From positions 1 through 64,000 of the forward strand of contig JALSQD010000074.1 in NCBI GenBank assembly GCA_026985615.1: a stretch of DNA of 64,000 bases. Direction: 5' to 3'. Shown here piece after piece: positions 10,741 through 19,035 of the stretch (the first letter of the stretch is position 1; every line of letters starts with the position of its first letter). Made by a program: the position numbers and the translations under genes. The DNA comes from Thermaceae bacterium (GTDB taxonomy: Bacteria > Deinococcota > Deinococci > Deinococcales > Marinithermaceae). The notes below the pieces were generated by a model that was given only the letters and a program-made list of their open reading frames with translations, did not search any database and was not told the DNA's origin.

Positions 10741-10743
10741 GCC

Positions 10744-11190
10744 CTACCTCCGGGCAAGGAGCAGGTAGACCCCGAAGCCCACCAGCAGGAGCGCCACCAC
10801 CTGGCCCCAGTCGATCCAGAAGAGCCCCAGGTTGGCGAGCAGCAGGTAGACGCCGAGGACGACCAGCCCCACCCCGACCCAGAACCGGCCGGAGGTATCG
10901 TGGGTGCCGAACTCGAAGTCGAGGTCGAGATCGATGCTGTCCAGTTTTTGCTCGAGCTCCCGGGCGTTTTCGCGCACGCGCTCTTCGAGTGGCTGGTCCT
11001 CGGCGCCTTCGCGCGGGAGCAGCACTACGAGCAGTAGGTAAAGCAAGGCGGTGGCGGGCTGAAGGATGAACAGCAGGGCGAAGAAGGCCCGCACCAGGTT
11101 GGCGTCGACGCCCAGGTACGCGCCGATGCCGCCGCACACGCCGGCAATGAGGCGATCCTTGTCGCTCCGCATGAGCCTTCGCTTTTTCAT
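10744..11190 (-). CDS. PspC-domain membrane protein
   Basis: 148 aa with the PspC signature near the N-terminus (SDKDRLIAGVCGGIGAYLGVDANLVRAFFALLF), a second hydrophobic stretch completing that domain, a charged linker and a C-terminal pair of hydrophobic segments (VGVGLVVLGVYLLLANLGLF, VVALLLVGFGVYLLLA). PspC proteins act in membrane-stress responses. The ATG at 11190 is chosen because AGGAG precedes it; an in-frame extension crosses the sucC promoter and has no family similarity. Confidence 0.88.
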   Translation of the reverse strand: MKKRRLMRSDKDRLIAGVCGGIGAYLGVDANLVRAFFALLFILQPATALLYLLLVVLLPREGAEDQPLEERVRENARELEQKLDSIDLDLDFEFGTHDTSGRFWVGVGLVVLGVYLLLANLGLFWIDWGQVVALLLVGFGVYLLLARR

Positions 11191-11207
11191 TTTAATCTCC
11201 TGATTCC

Positions 11208-11213
11208 AGTATA
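11208..11213 (-). promoter_or_regulatory. Candidate -10 for the PspC-like operon
   Basis: TATACT on the minus strand, 17 nt before the ATG, with the Shine-Dalgarno between. No convincing -35. Confidence 0.4.
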
Positions 11214-11259
11214 CCGCACCATGACGTATAACCCGCGAAGGCCGTGCTGTGTGGGGGGT

Positions 11260-11265
11260 TATAAT
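11260..11265 (+). promoter_or_regulatory. sucCD promoter, -10 TATAAT
   Basis: A consensus TATAAT preceded by a G-run. A -35 is not obvious. Transcription would begin near 11272, giving a leader of about 40 nt with GGGAGGT before the TTG start of sucC. Confidence 0.6.
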
Positions 11266-11311
11266 ATCTGCGGCCGCGACGCGGCATTTTGAAAAGCACG
11301 GGAGGTGCCTT

Positions 11312-12445
11312 TTGAAACTCCACGAGTTCCAAGCGAAGGAAATTCTGGCGAAGTACGGTGTACCCGTACCGCCGGGCAAGGTGGCGTACACGCCCGAAGA
11401 GGCGGAGCGCATCGCCAAGGACTACGGCAAGCAGGTAGTCATCAAGGCCCAGGTGCACGTGGGCGGCCGTGGCAAGGCGGGCGGGGTCAAGTTAGCCCAG
11501 CCTGAGGAGTCCCGCGAGGTAGCCGGCAAGATCCTGGGGATGGACATCAAGGGCCTCACGGTCAAGAAAGTGCTTGTGGCTGAGGCCGTGGATATTGCCA
11601 AGGAGTACTACGCCGGCCTGATCATCGACCGCTCGAGCCAGCGCGTGGTGCTGATGGTGAGCAAGGAAGGCGGCGTGGACATCGAGGAGGTGGCGCACAC
11701 CAACCCCGAGGCCATCGTCAAGTATCCCATCGACCCCCATAAGGGCTTGCGCCACTTCGAGGCGCGTGAGGTCGTCAAGCAGGCGGGGCTGGAGGGCAAC
11801 CTCAACCGCCTGGCGAACGTGATCGTCCAGCTTTACAACGCCTTCGTTGGCAGCGACGCCTCGCTCGCCGAGATCAACCCGCTGGTCGTGACCGAGCAGG
11901 GCGAGATCATCGCCGCCGACGCCAAGATCGACCTGGACGACAACGCCCTTTTCCGCCACCCTGACCTGGCCAAGCTGCGCGAGGTGGAGGCCGAGCACCC
12001 GCTCGAGATCGAGGCCAGCAACTACGGCTTCGCCTACGTTAAGCTCGACGGCGACGTGGGCGTGATCGGGAACGGCGCCGGCCTGGTGATGTACACCCTC
12101 GACCTGGTGAACCGCGCCGGCGGCAAGCCCGCCAACTTCCTCGACATCGGCGGCGGCGCCAAGGCCGAGGTCGTCTACAACGCGGTCAAGCTCGTGGCTA
12201 AGGATCCTGACGTCAAGGGCATCTTCATCAACATCTTCGGCGGCATCACCCGCGCCGACGAGGTGGCCAAGGGCGTGATCCAGGCGCTCGAGGAGGGCAT
12301 CGTCAAGGTGCCGGTGGTCATGCGCGTGGCCGGCACCGCCGAGGAGGAGGCCAAGAAGCTCCTCGAGGGCAAGCCGATCTACCTCTACCCGAACTCGCTC
12401 GAAGCGGCGGGGGCGATCGTGACCATGGTGGGAGGCGCGAAGTGA
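11312..12445 (+). CDS. sucC: Succinate--CoA ligase subunit beta
   Basis: TCA-cycle enzyme joining succinyl-CoA cleavage to ATP or GTP formation. The 377-aa chain begins MKLHEFQAKEILAKYGVPVP. It has an ATP-grasp domain (VVIKAQVHVGGRGKAGGVK; EINPLVVT) and a CoA-ligase-like C-terminal domain (GNGAGLVMYTLD; NIFGGITRADEVAKG). TTG at 11312 is chosen as start because GGGAGGT lies 6 nt upstream and the family N-terminus begins there; the reading frame is open further upstream without similarity. It overlaps sucD by 4 nt. Confidence 0.97.
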   Translation: MKLHEFQAKEILAKYGVPVPPGKVAYTPEEAERIAKDYGKQVVIKAQVHVGGRGKAGGVKLAQPEESREVAGKILGMDIKGLTVKKVLVAEAVDIAKEYYAGLIIDRSSQRVVLMVSKEGGVDIEEVAHTNPEAIVKYPIDPHKGLRHFEAREVVKQAGLEGNLNRLANVIVQLYNAFVGSDASLAEINPLVVTEQGEIIAADAKIDLDDNALFRHPDLAKLREVEAEHPLEIEASNYGFAYVKLDGDVGVIGNGAGLVMYTLDLVNRAGGKPANFLDIGGGAKAEVVYNAVKLVAKDPDVKGIFINIFGGITRADEVAKGVIQALEEGIVKVPVVMRVAGTAEEEAKKLLEGKPIYLYPNSLEAAGAIVTMVGGAK

Positions 12446-13311
12446 GCATCCTGATCAACAAGGACACGCGCGTGCTGGTGCAGGGCATCACCGGCCGCGA
12501 AGGGCGTTTCCACGCCGAACAGATGCAGAAGTACGGCACCAAGATCGTTGCCGGCGTGACCCCCGGCAAGGGCGGCCAGGAGGTCCTGGGGGTGCCGGTC
12601 TACGACACCGTCAAGGAGGCGGTGGCGGAGCAGCAGATCGACGCTTCGATCATCTTTGTGCCGGCGGCGGCCGCGGCCGACGCCGCGCTTGAGGCTGCCC
12701 ACGCGGGTATTCCCCTGGTGGTCCTGATCACCGAGGGCATCCCCACCCTCGACATGGTGGCCGCGGTCAAGGAGATCAAGGACCTGGGCGTGCGACTCAT
12801 CGGCGGCAACTGCCCGGGCCTAATCTCGGCTGAGGAGTCCAAGCTGGGCATCATGCCGGGCCACGTCTTCAAGAAGGGCAAGGTCGGGCTCATCTCGCGC
12901 TCGGGCACCCTCACCTACGAGGCCGCGGCGGCGCTCAGCGAGGCCGGTCTGGGCACCACCACCACCGTGGGCATCGGTGGTGACCCCATCATCGGCACCA
13001 CCTTCAAGGACCTGCTGCCCCTCTTCAACGAGGACCCCGAGACCGAGGCCGTGGTGGTCATTGGCGAGATCGGCGGCTCCGACGAGGAAGAGGCGGCCGC
13101 CTGGATCAAGGAGCACATGACCAAACCGGTCGTGGGCTTCATCGGCGGGCGCAGCGCCCCGAAGGGCAAGCGCATGGGGCACGCGGGCGCCATCATCATG
13201 GGCGACGTGGGCACCCCCGAGTCCAAGCTCAAGGCCTTCGCAGAGGCGGGCATCCCCGTGGCCGACACGATCGACGAGATCGTGGAGCTGGTGAAGGAGC
13301 GCCTGGGCTGA
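12442..13311 (+). CDS. sucD: Succinate--CoA ligase subunit alpha
   Basis: CoA-binding, phosphohistidine-bearing subunit. The 289-aa protein has the Rossmann start (MSILINKDTRVLVQGITGREG), the CoA-binding central part (GGNCPGLIS), and the active-site histidine in KRMGHAGAIIMG. The GTG start overlaps the sucC TGA (GTGA). A strong terminator follows 18 nt after the stop. Confidence 0.97.
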   Translation: MSILINKDTRVLVQGITGREGRFHAEQMQKYGTKIVAGVTPGKGGQEVLGVPVYDTVKEAVAEQQIDASIIFVPAAAAADAALEAAHAGIPLVVLITEGIPTLDMVAAVKEIKDLGVRLIGGNCPGLISAEESKLGIMPGHVFKKGKVGLISRSGTLTYEAAAALSEAGLGTTTTVGIGGDPIIGTTFKDLLPLFNEDPETEAVVVIGEIGGSDEEEAAAWIKEHMTKPVVGFIGGRSAPKGKRMGHAGAIIMGDVGTPESKLKAFAEAGIPVADTIDEIVELVKERLG

Positions 13312-13328
13312 GGGCGTTTCGCAAGCGT

Positions 13329-13360
13329 GCGGGGCCGGCCTAGCCGGCCCCGCTTCTTTG
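13329..13360. terminator. Bidirectional terminator between sucD and the transglutaminase-like gene
   Basis: Perfect 11-bp stem GCGGGGCCGGC/GCCGGCCCCGC (13329-13339 and 13343-13353) with T-run TTCTTT on the plus side. Its 3-nt loop (13340-13342) is exactly the TAG stop codon of the convergent gene, whose last codons form one arm. Confidence 0.9.
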
Positions 13361-14428
13361 GCCGGCGCGCCGGAGGAAGGGCTCGAGCCGGTTGTAGATC
13401 CAGGTGAGCACGTAGAGCGTCTGTGGCAGGACCGTGTCCGCGCCTGCGAAGATCGCGATGAGCGCGGCGTGGAAGAGCAGCGCCTCGAGCGCGTGGCGAC
13501 GGGCCTGGGGCCGTTCGGCGAGCTTTACCAGTGCCGGCCCCTGGAGCCCGGCGAGCAGGGTGGCATAGGTCAGATAGGCCACCCACGTCCAGCCGCCGGG
13601 CGTGATGAAGCCCAGGGCGACGAGGAGGAGGGCGAAGAAGGTGGCGCCGCGGCTGAGGGCCGCGAACTCGCGCAGGCGTGCGAGCGCGCCCGTGGGCGTG
13701 ACGTGCAGGCGGGAGCGGCCGTCGGGCGGGGCCAGGCCGCTGAGGGGGTGGTCGAGGTCGGGCCAGAGAAAGAGTGCGGCTTCGGTGCGGGCCTCCCCGT
13801 CCTGGCAGGGGAGGCGGTCCGCCGGCATCGGCGCACGGCCCCAGGCGATGCGGTGCCCTTCGTGGCCGCCCAGGTAGTCCTCGGGGGCGGGGGCGAGGCC
13901 CCAGCCGAGCCAGAGGGCGGGGTGCTCGCGGGTTTGCAGGTAGAACCAGGGGTCGAGCTCCAGCCCCTCCTGCTCGAGCCGCACCCAGGCGTGGGGGCGG
14001 CCGCCCTCGCGCAGCACGTGGCCGAGCACGACGCCGGTGGGCCGGCCCGTGCGGGTGAGCGCCTCGCTCACAGCCAGCGCCAGCAGGAGTGAGGGGGCGC
14101 CGGGCACGCCGCTGGCCGCGTCGTAGGGCCAGCCCCGCTCGCGCAGGGCCGCGGCCGCCTCCTCCACGACGCGGGCGAGCTCCTGGCCGGCGGGCGGGGC
14201 CTCGCGGGCGAAGGTGGGCGCGGTCTCGGCCTCGAAGCGGAGTTCGATCCCCTCACCGGGGGCGAGCCGGAAGCAGGCCAGGCTCAGGTCGGGCTCGCTC
14301 AGGCGTTCGTCGGGGCTGCGGCTGAGCGTGGCTGCGTCCACGCGCTGGCCCGGTCGGTCGCCGGGCAGGAGCAGATAGTAGGGGCCGACTTCTTCGGCCT
14401 GGTGCTGGTGACGGACGGCGAGCCGCAT
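13340..14428 (-). CDS. Transglutaminase-like membrane protein, apparently without catalytic Cys
   Basis: 362 aa. Residues 70-180 resemble the transglutaminase-like core: helix LVVEEAAAALRERGWPYDAASG, then LTRTGRPTGVVLGHVLREGGRPHAWVRLEQEGLELDPW with the typical GRPT, HAW and DPW elements. The position that normally carries the nucleophilic Cys reads SGVPGAPSLLLALA, with no Cys, so activity as a protease or transferase is doubtful. Three C-terminal hydrophobic segments follow (ATFFALLLVALGFI, WVAYLTYATLLAGL, ALLFHAALIAIFAG). It is probably membrane-anchored. Function unknown; the family call is moderate. Confidence 0.65.
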   Translation of the reverse strand: MRLAVRHQHQAEEVGPYYLLLPGDRPGQRVDAATLSRSPDERLSEPDLSLACFRLAPGEGIELRFEAETAPTFAREAPPAGQELARVVEEAAAALRERGWPYDAASGVPGAPSLLLALAVSEALTRTGRPTGVVLGHVLREGGRPHAWVRLEQEGLELDPWFYLQTREHPALWLGWGLAPAPEDYLGGHEGHRIAWGRAPMPADRLPCQDGEARTEAALFLWPDLDHPLSGLAPPDGRSRLHVTPTGALARLREFAALSRGATFFALLLVALGFITPGGWTWVAYLTYATLLAGLQGPALVKLAERPQARRHALEALLFHAALIAIFAGADTVLPQTLYVLTWIYNRLEPFLRRAGQRSGAG

Positions 14429-14436
14429 TGCCGGTC

Positions 14437-14442
14437 ATCATA
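14437..14442 (-). promoter_or_regulatory. Leaderless promoter of the transglutaminase-like gene
   Basis: TATGAT on the minus strand, 8 nt before the ATG at 14428; no Shine-Dalgarno. Confidence 0.5.
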
Positions 14443-14540
14443 CCCGAAGGGCCGGTGGGTTCGAAGAATCACCTTCGGATACCGCGTTGCTAAAGGACTT
14501 GACTTAATGGGAAAACGATCACGATCGCTTTGCCGCCCGA

Positions 14541-17279
14541 TCAGCCAAAGTACTCGTCGAGCTGGTCGGGGGTGATGAGGACCTCTCGCGGCTTCGAGCC
14601 CTGGTGCGGCCCCACGATGCCCATCGCCTCGAGCAGGTCCATCAGCTTGCCGGCGCGGGCGTGGCCCACTGAGAGCCGCCGTTGCAGGCGGCTGACCGAG
14701 GCCTGGCCTTCCTCCACCACAATCTCGGCGGCGCGCTTCAGGTAGGGGTCGGAAAAATCGAGCGGCAGCTCGCCCTGGACCGCGTTGGTGTTCACGCCCA
14801 GGGCCAGTGGCCCGTCGAAGTCGGCGCCGTAGGCCTCGCCGAAGGTGTCCTCGAACTCGAGCTCACGAAGGTAGTCGGTGATGCGGCGGATCTCGCGGTC
14901 AGAGAGGAAGGGCCCTTGCAAGCGCACCGGCTTGGCCAGGCCGGGCTGGTGGAAGAGCATGTCGCCCTGGCCGATGAGGCGCTCGGCACCGGTGCTGTCG
15001 AGGATGGTGCGCGAGTCGTGGCTGCTGGAGACAGCGAAGGCGATGCGGGCGGGGATGTTGACCTTGATCAGGCTGGTGAGGATGTCCACGCTGGGCCGCT
15101 GGGTGGCCAGGATCAGGTGCATGCCGGTAGCTCGGGCCATCTGCGCCAGCCGCAGGATGGCCTGCTCGACCTCCTTGGGGCTGGTGATCATCAGGTCAGC
15201 CAGCTCATCGATGACGATGACCAGAAGCGGCAGCTCGGGCTCGCCCAGCTCGCGCATCTTGGCGTTGAACTGCTCGAGGTTGCGTGCGCCCACCTGGCTC
15301 ATCATCTTGTAGCGCCGCTCCATGTGGGCCACCGCGCCCAGGAGCACGCCGGCAGCGTCGGCGGGGTTGGTGACCACGCCCCGCACCAGGTGGGGGATGC
15401 CGTCATAGGGGGTGAGCTCCACCATCTTGGGGTCGATCATCAAGAAGCGCAGCTGGCTCGCGGGGTAACGGTAGAGCAGGCTCATCACCAGGGTGTTTAC
15501 GCAGACCGACTTTCCCGAGCCGGTGGAACCGGCGATGAGCAGGTGGGGCATGCCGGCGAGGTCGCGCACCCACATCTCGCCGTCGATGCTCTTGCCCAAC
15601 ACCAGCGGGAGCCGCGCCTGATTGCGCTGGTAGGCAGGCTCGGTGAGCGCCTCGCTGAAGTGAACGAGCTCGCGTTCGGCGTTGGGCACCTCGAGCCCGA
15701 TCACGTGCTTGCCGGGAATGGGGGCCTCCACGCGCACCGAGCCGACCGCGAGCGCGCGGGCGATGTCGTTGGCCAGTCCGGCGATGCGGCTGATCTTCTC
15801 GCCCGGCGCGGGCTCAACCTCGAACCGCGTCACGCTTGGGCCGCGGGCCCAGGCCACCACCCGGGCTTGCAGGTTGAAGTGGGCCAGGGTCTCGTTGATG
15901 ATCTCGGCGCGCCGGGCGGCCTCGGTCTCGAGCTCCCGTCCGCCAGCCTTTTGGGGTTCGGGCGGGTCGAGGAGGTCGAGCGGGGGCGTGCCGCTGGCGC
16001 CGGGTGCGGGGCTGCGCTTCGGCTGGGTGGCCGCGCGCTTTGCCTTTTTGGGGGCCGGCGGTTCGGCGGGGGGCGGTTTGGGCTGCTCTTGCGCGTCCTC
16101 CGCTTCCACCGCGGGCGGGGTGCGGGTGAGGCCGCCGCTCTTCAGCAACTGTAGCGCCGCCTCGTGGTAGGCCTCGGGCTGGCTGCGGGCCCAGTCCACC
16201 CAGCGGTGCCAGGCTTCGGTGCGGTTGGCGACCTCCTCGAAGATCTCCTCGAGCTCGCGCCAAGCCCCGGCGCGCGTCTGTAGGTTTTCGCTGACTCGTG
16301 CCACGGCGGCGGGGTCGCGCGCCAGGGCGACGGCGTCGCGGTCGGAGGCCGCCTGCAGGTCGGCGTAGCGCTTCTTGAGCGCGGCTAGCTCGAGCCTAAG
16401 CGCCTCGCGGCGCGCCTCGAGCTCACGGGTGAGCGCGCTTTCGGCCGCGAGCGGCTGCTCGAGCGCGCGGTCCTGGGCCTCGATCTCGGGAAGCAGCGGC
16501 GGCGCCTCGGCGCGCAGGCGCTGTTCGAGCTCGCGCGCGCGCTGCTCGAGGAAGCTGCCTAGCAGGGTGCGGTGGTGTTCGAGCTCCTCGGGATCGCTCG
16601 CGCCGGGGTGGCGGACGATGCGCTCGAGCTCGCGCTTCAGGCCTTCTAGCGCGGCGTGGTCGGGGTAGCGCTCGTGCAGCGAACGCACCTGGGCGAGCAG
16701 GGTGCGCGCCTGCCGGCGCAGGCCGTCCAGGTCGCGTTTTTGGCCGCGGTAGCTGCGCCAGGAGCGGAAGAGGCGACCTGCGGCCTGGCCTACGCGCTTG
16801 AGCACCTGGGTGAGGCCCCACAGCGGGGGCTTGCGCATCCACAGGTCCACCACGGCCCACAGGGCCAGCGCGTCAAGCAGGTAGGCTGTGGGGCCCAGCC
16901 GCGTCACCAGGGTGTCGTGGGCGAGGCGGCTCCAAACCCCGACCGCCTCTGGCCAGAGGGCGGCAACGAGCGGCGAGGCCACCGCGCCCGCCAGCAGGGC
17001 GAAGAAGCTGTGGCGCCACAGGGCGCGCTGCGGCTTCTGAAAGAGAAACGCCAGTCCGCTGAAGAAGAGCGGCCAGGGCAGCAAGTAGGCCAGGTAGCCC
17101 AGATGGCGCCGGGCCACGTCGCGCAGGGCCTGGCCCAGCGCCCCCGAAAGCGGCGGGTCGGGGTAGAGGGAGACGCCCAGGAAGAAGGCCAGCGCCAGCA
17201 AGACGAGCCCAAAGGCTTCGAGATCGCCGCGTTGGAGGCGCGACGGAGTCTTGGATTTGCGGGGCTTCTTGCCGGCCAC
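14541..17279 (-). CDS. ftsK: DNA translocase FtsK
   Basis: Septum-located motor that pumps DNA during chromosome segregation. 912 aa: four hydrophobic N-terminal segments (residues about 20-150), a long charged coiled-coil-like linker with a Pro/Ala-rich stretch (residues about 200-450), then the motor with Walker A LIAGSTGSGKSVCVN, Walker B LLVIVIDELADLM and the RecA-like core. It ends in a winged-helix gamma domain (AAEIVVEEGQASVSRLQRRLSVGHARAGKLMDLLE cut across helices). Start GTG at 17279 follows a TAGAAT by 6 nt and has no good Shine-Dalgarno. Confidence 0.96.
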   Translation of the reverse strand: MAGKKPRKSKTPSRLQRGDLEAFGLVLLALAFFLGVSLYPDPPLSGALGQALRDVARRHLGYLAYLLPWPLFFSGLAFLFQKPQRALWRHSFFALLAGAVASPLVAALWPEAVGVWSRLAHDTLVTRLGPTAYLLDALALWAVVDLWMRKPPLWGLTQVLKRVGQAAGRLFRSWRSYRGQKRDLDGLRRQARTLLAQVRSLHERYPDHAALEGLKRELERIVRHPGASDPEELEHHRTLLGSFLEQRARELEQRLRAEAPPLLPEIEAQDRALEQPLAAESALTRELEARREALRLELAALKKRYADLQAASDRDAVALARDPAAVARVSENLQTRAGAWRELEEIFEEVANRTEAWHRWVDWARSQPEAYHEAALQLLKSGGLTRTPPAVEAEDAQEQPKPPPAEPPAPKKAKRAATQPKRSPAPGASGTPPLDLLDPPEPQKAGGRELETEAARRAEIINETLAHFNLQARVVAWARGPSVTRFEVEPAPGEKISRIAGLANDIARALAVGSVRVEAPIPGKHVIGLEVPNAERELVHFSEALTEPAYQRNQARLPLVLGKSIDGEMWVRDLAGMPHLLIAGSTGSGKSVCVNTLVMSLLYRYPASQLRFLMIDPKMVELTPYDGIPHLVRGVVTNPADAAGVLLGAVAHMERRYKMMSQVGARNLEQFNAKMRELGEPELPLLVIVIDELADLMITSPKEVEQAILRLAQMARATGMHLILATQRPSVDILTSLIKVNIPARIAFAVSSSHDSRTILDSTGAERLIGQGDMLFHQPGLAKPVRLQGPFLSDREIRRITDYLRELEFEDTFGEAYGADFDGPLALGVNTNAVQGELPLDFSDPYLKRAAEIVVEEGQASVSRLQRRLSVGHARAGKLMDLLEAMGIVGPHQGSKPREVLITPDQLDEYFG

Positions 17280-17285
17280 CTTCGT

Positions 17286-17291
17286 ATTCTA
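17286..17291 (-). promoter_or_regulatory. Leaderless promoter of ftsK
   Basis: TAGAAT on the minus strand, 6 nt upstream of the GTG. It lies just after the ompH terminator. Confidence 0.5.
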
Positions 17292-17297
17292 CCGTTC

Positions 17298-17328
17298 AAA
17301 AAGCGCCGGCCCGGATCGCCGGGCCGGC
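17298..17328 (-). terminator. Terminator after the OmpH-like gene
   Basis: Stem of 10 bp (core CCGGCCCGG/CCGGGCCGG, 17305-17328) followed on the minus strand by TTTTT. It separates ompH from ftsK. Confidence 0.88.
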
Positions 17329-17344
17329 CGCCTGAGGGGGAATG

Positions 17345-17839
17345 TTACTGCGGGCCGAGGGCGCGGATTACGAGATCGGTGATGTCGACGTCGGGCGAGG
17401 CGTAGACCACCAGCCCCGACTGCCCGGCCACGTTGGCGCTAAGGATCATCGAAAAGCCGTTCTGGGCCGCCACGCGGGCGATGACGCCGTCGATCTCCTT
17501 GGTGATGGGGGCGAGGGCGGCGTTGATCTTTTCTTGCCACTTGCCGGCCGTCTCGGAGTAGACCTTCTGCAGGTTCTCGAAGTCCTGACGGTCCTTGGCG
17601 GTGGCGGTGCCGTCCTTGATCTTGGCCTCCAGCGCGCGGAGCTGGTCGGCCAGCGGCTTGAGTTCCGCATCCGCCTGCTGGCGAAGCTTCAAGACCGCGG
17701 GGTAGTCGGGGTGGGCCTCGATGACCTTCTGCGCGTCGATGTAGCCCACCCGGCTGGGAATCTCCTTGGTCTGGCTGAGCCCGAGCACGCCGAAGAGGGC
17801 GAGCAAGAGGGCGAAGGGGAGGATCGCTGCTCTTTTCAT
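17345..17839 (-). CDS. OmpH/Skp-family periplasmic chaperone
   Basis: 164 aa. N-terminal signal peptide MKRAAILPFALLLALFGVLGLSQT, then GYIDAQKVIEAHPDYPAVLKL (the OmpH/Skp start) and a long helical hairpin rich in Lys, Glu and Gln (LKPLADQLRALEAKIKDG to YSETAGKWQEKINAA), ending in a strand pair (SMILSANVAGQSGLVVYAS). Skp proteins hold unfolded outer-membrane proteins, and this organism is a diderm. The ATG at 17839 is 7 nt after a TAGACT element. Confidence 0.88.
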   Translation of the reverse strand: MKRAAILPFALLLALFGVLGLSQTKEIPSRVGYIDAQKVIEAHPDYPAVLKLRQQADAELKPLADQLRALEAKIKDGTATAKDRQDFENLQKVYSETAGKWQEKINAALAPITKEIDGVIARVAAQNGFSMILSANVAGQSGLVVYASPDVDITDLVIRALGPQ

Positions 17840-17846
17840 CCCCACG

Positions 17847-17852
17847 AGTCTA
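17847..17852 (-). promoter_or_regulatory. Leaderless promoter of the OmpH-like gene
   Basis: TAGACT on the minus strand, 7 nt before the ATG. A weak GTGGGG is the only purine run. Confidence 0.45.
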
Positions 17853-17903
17853 CGAAGGGGCGGTGAAGAGGCCGTGAGAGGCCCGTGCCCATCGCATTGT
17901 GTG

Positions 17904-17909
17904 TAAAAT
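17904..17909 (+). promoter_or_regulatory. Candidate -10 of the CBS-ACT gene
   Basis: TAAAAT 21 nt upstream of the start, with AGAGGAGGA as Shine-Dalgarno between. Confidence 0.45.
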
Positions 17910-17930
17910 GAAAAGAGAGGAGGAACGACC

Positions 17931-18578
17931 ATGCTGGTACGCGACTGGATGACGCCCAACCCCACGACGGTGACCCCGGATACCCCCGTACTCGACGCCA
18001 TCAAGCTGCTCAAGGATCGGGGGTACCGCCGTCTACCCGTACTCGACGGCGACCGCCTCGTGGGCATCGTCACCGACAAGGACCTCAAGGACGCGATGCC
18101 CTCGAAGGCGACCACCCTTTCGGTGTGGGAGCTGAACTACCTGCTCTCCAAGCTCACTGTCGAGGAGGTGATGGCCAAGCCGGTCATCAGCGTGGACGCC
18201 GACGAGCCGCTGGAGGAGGCGGCGCTCTTGATGGAGGAGTACCGCATTGGCGGCCTCCCGGTGCTCGAGAAGGGTAAGCTCATCGGTATCATCACCATCA
18301 CCGACGTGCTCAAGGCGTTCATCGAGGTCATGGGCATGCGCGAGGGCGGCCTGCGGGTGACCCTCGACGTGGAGGACAAGCCGGGGGCGCTCGAGCGCTT
18401 GGGCGCTGCTGTCAAGCCCAGCAACATCGTCTCGGTGGCGACCGCGGGCCGGCACGATGGCTACCGCATCGTCGTTCTGCGTATCACCGGCGAGGGGCTC
18501 GACACCGTCGTCGACCGCCTGCGCAACGCCGGGGAAAAGGTCCTCGACGTGCGCGAGACCAAGCCCCGCCAGATCTAG
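17931..18578 (+). CDS. CBS-pair plus ACT domain protein (AcuB-like)
   Basis: 215 aa. Two CBS motifs (MLVRDWMTPNPTTVTPDTPVL; VEEVMAKPVISVDADEPLEEAALLM) form a Bateman module that usually binds adenine nucleotides. A C-terminal ACT domain follows (LRVTLDVEDKPGALERLGAAV). This architecture is seen in AcuB, linked to acetoin metabolism in Bacillus. No acetoin genes are nearby, so the regulated partner is unknown. ATG start with AGGAGGA upstream; monocistronic, ending at a strong hairpin. Confidence 0.9.
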   Translation: MLVRDWMTPNPTTVTPDTPVLDAIKLLKDRGYRRLPVLDGDRLVGIVTDKDLKDAMPSKATTLSVWELNYLLSKLTVEEVMAKPVISVDADEPLEEAALLMEEYRIGGLPVLEKGKLIGIITITDVLKAFIEVMGMREGGLRVTLDVEDKPGALERLGAAVKPSNIVSVATAGRHDGYRIVVLRITGEGLDTVVDRLRNAGEKVLDVRETKPRQI

Positions 18579-18592
18579 GACCTGACGAATGC

Positions 18593-18624
18593 AAAGACCC
18601 GGCGCGTTATGCGCCGGGTCTTTT
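18593..18624. terminator. Bidirectional terminator, CBS-ACT / cupin
   Basis: Perfect 13-bp stem AAAGACCCGGCGC/GCGCCGGGTCTTT with a 5-nt loop and TTTT on the plus side. It serves both converging genes. Confidence 0.9.
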
Positions 18625-18638
18625 CCTTGCGCTCGCGC

Positions 18639-19019
18639 CTACTCGATCTCCGGGAAGGGCTGGCCCGGGAGCCAGTCTACGTCCACCTTGTCCTTGGGGT
18701 CGTAGGGCGCCTTGACAAAGATCGCCTTCCAGGGCGTATCGCCCCGGTTGATCAGGTAGTGCGGGTGTTTGGGCGGCACGTGGCAGAGCTCGCCGGGGTG
18801 CAGGGTGAACTTTTCACCGTTGATGTAGATGTCCACCTCGCCTTCGAGCGTGAAGAAGTTTTCCTCCACCTCGCGGTGGTAGTGGGTGGGGAAGTCCTCG
18901 CCCGGCATGAGCACGACCATGCCAAAGTCGGAGCGCGGCCCGCGGAGCAGGTACTTGGGTCCCGAAACCCCGTCGAAGCGGTACTCCACCTCGCCTTCGT
19001 GAATGATGAACGGCTTCAA
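18639..19019 (-). CDS. Cupin-domain protein, last gene of the lsr operon
   Basis: 126 aa, single cupin barrel. Motif 1 GEDFPTHYHREVEENFFTLEG gives metal ligands His46, His48 and Glu52 or Glu53; motif 2 GEKFTLHPGELCHVPPKH gives His80. TTG start with GAGGAGGGA upstream, 16 nt after lsrK, so it belongs to the lsr operon. In enterics the operon ends with lsrF and lsrG, which process phospho-AI-2; neither is here. A cupin could isomerise or break down phospho-AI-2 instead, but this is inference from position only. Confidence 0.85.
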   Translation of the reverse strand: MKPFIIHEGEVEYRFDGVSGPKYLLRGPRSDFGMVVLMPGEDFPTHYHREVEENFFTLEGEVDIYINGEKFTLHPGELCHVPPKHPHYLINRGDTPWKAIFVKAPYDPKDKVDVDWLPGQPFPEIE

Positions 19020-19035
19020 GGCGTATCGTCCCTCC

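Noticed and set aside
14682..16154. Long plus-strand frame inside ftsK
   Set aside because: Mirror frame of the GC-rich ftsK gene without recognisable domain or start signal.
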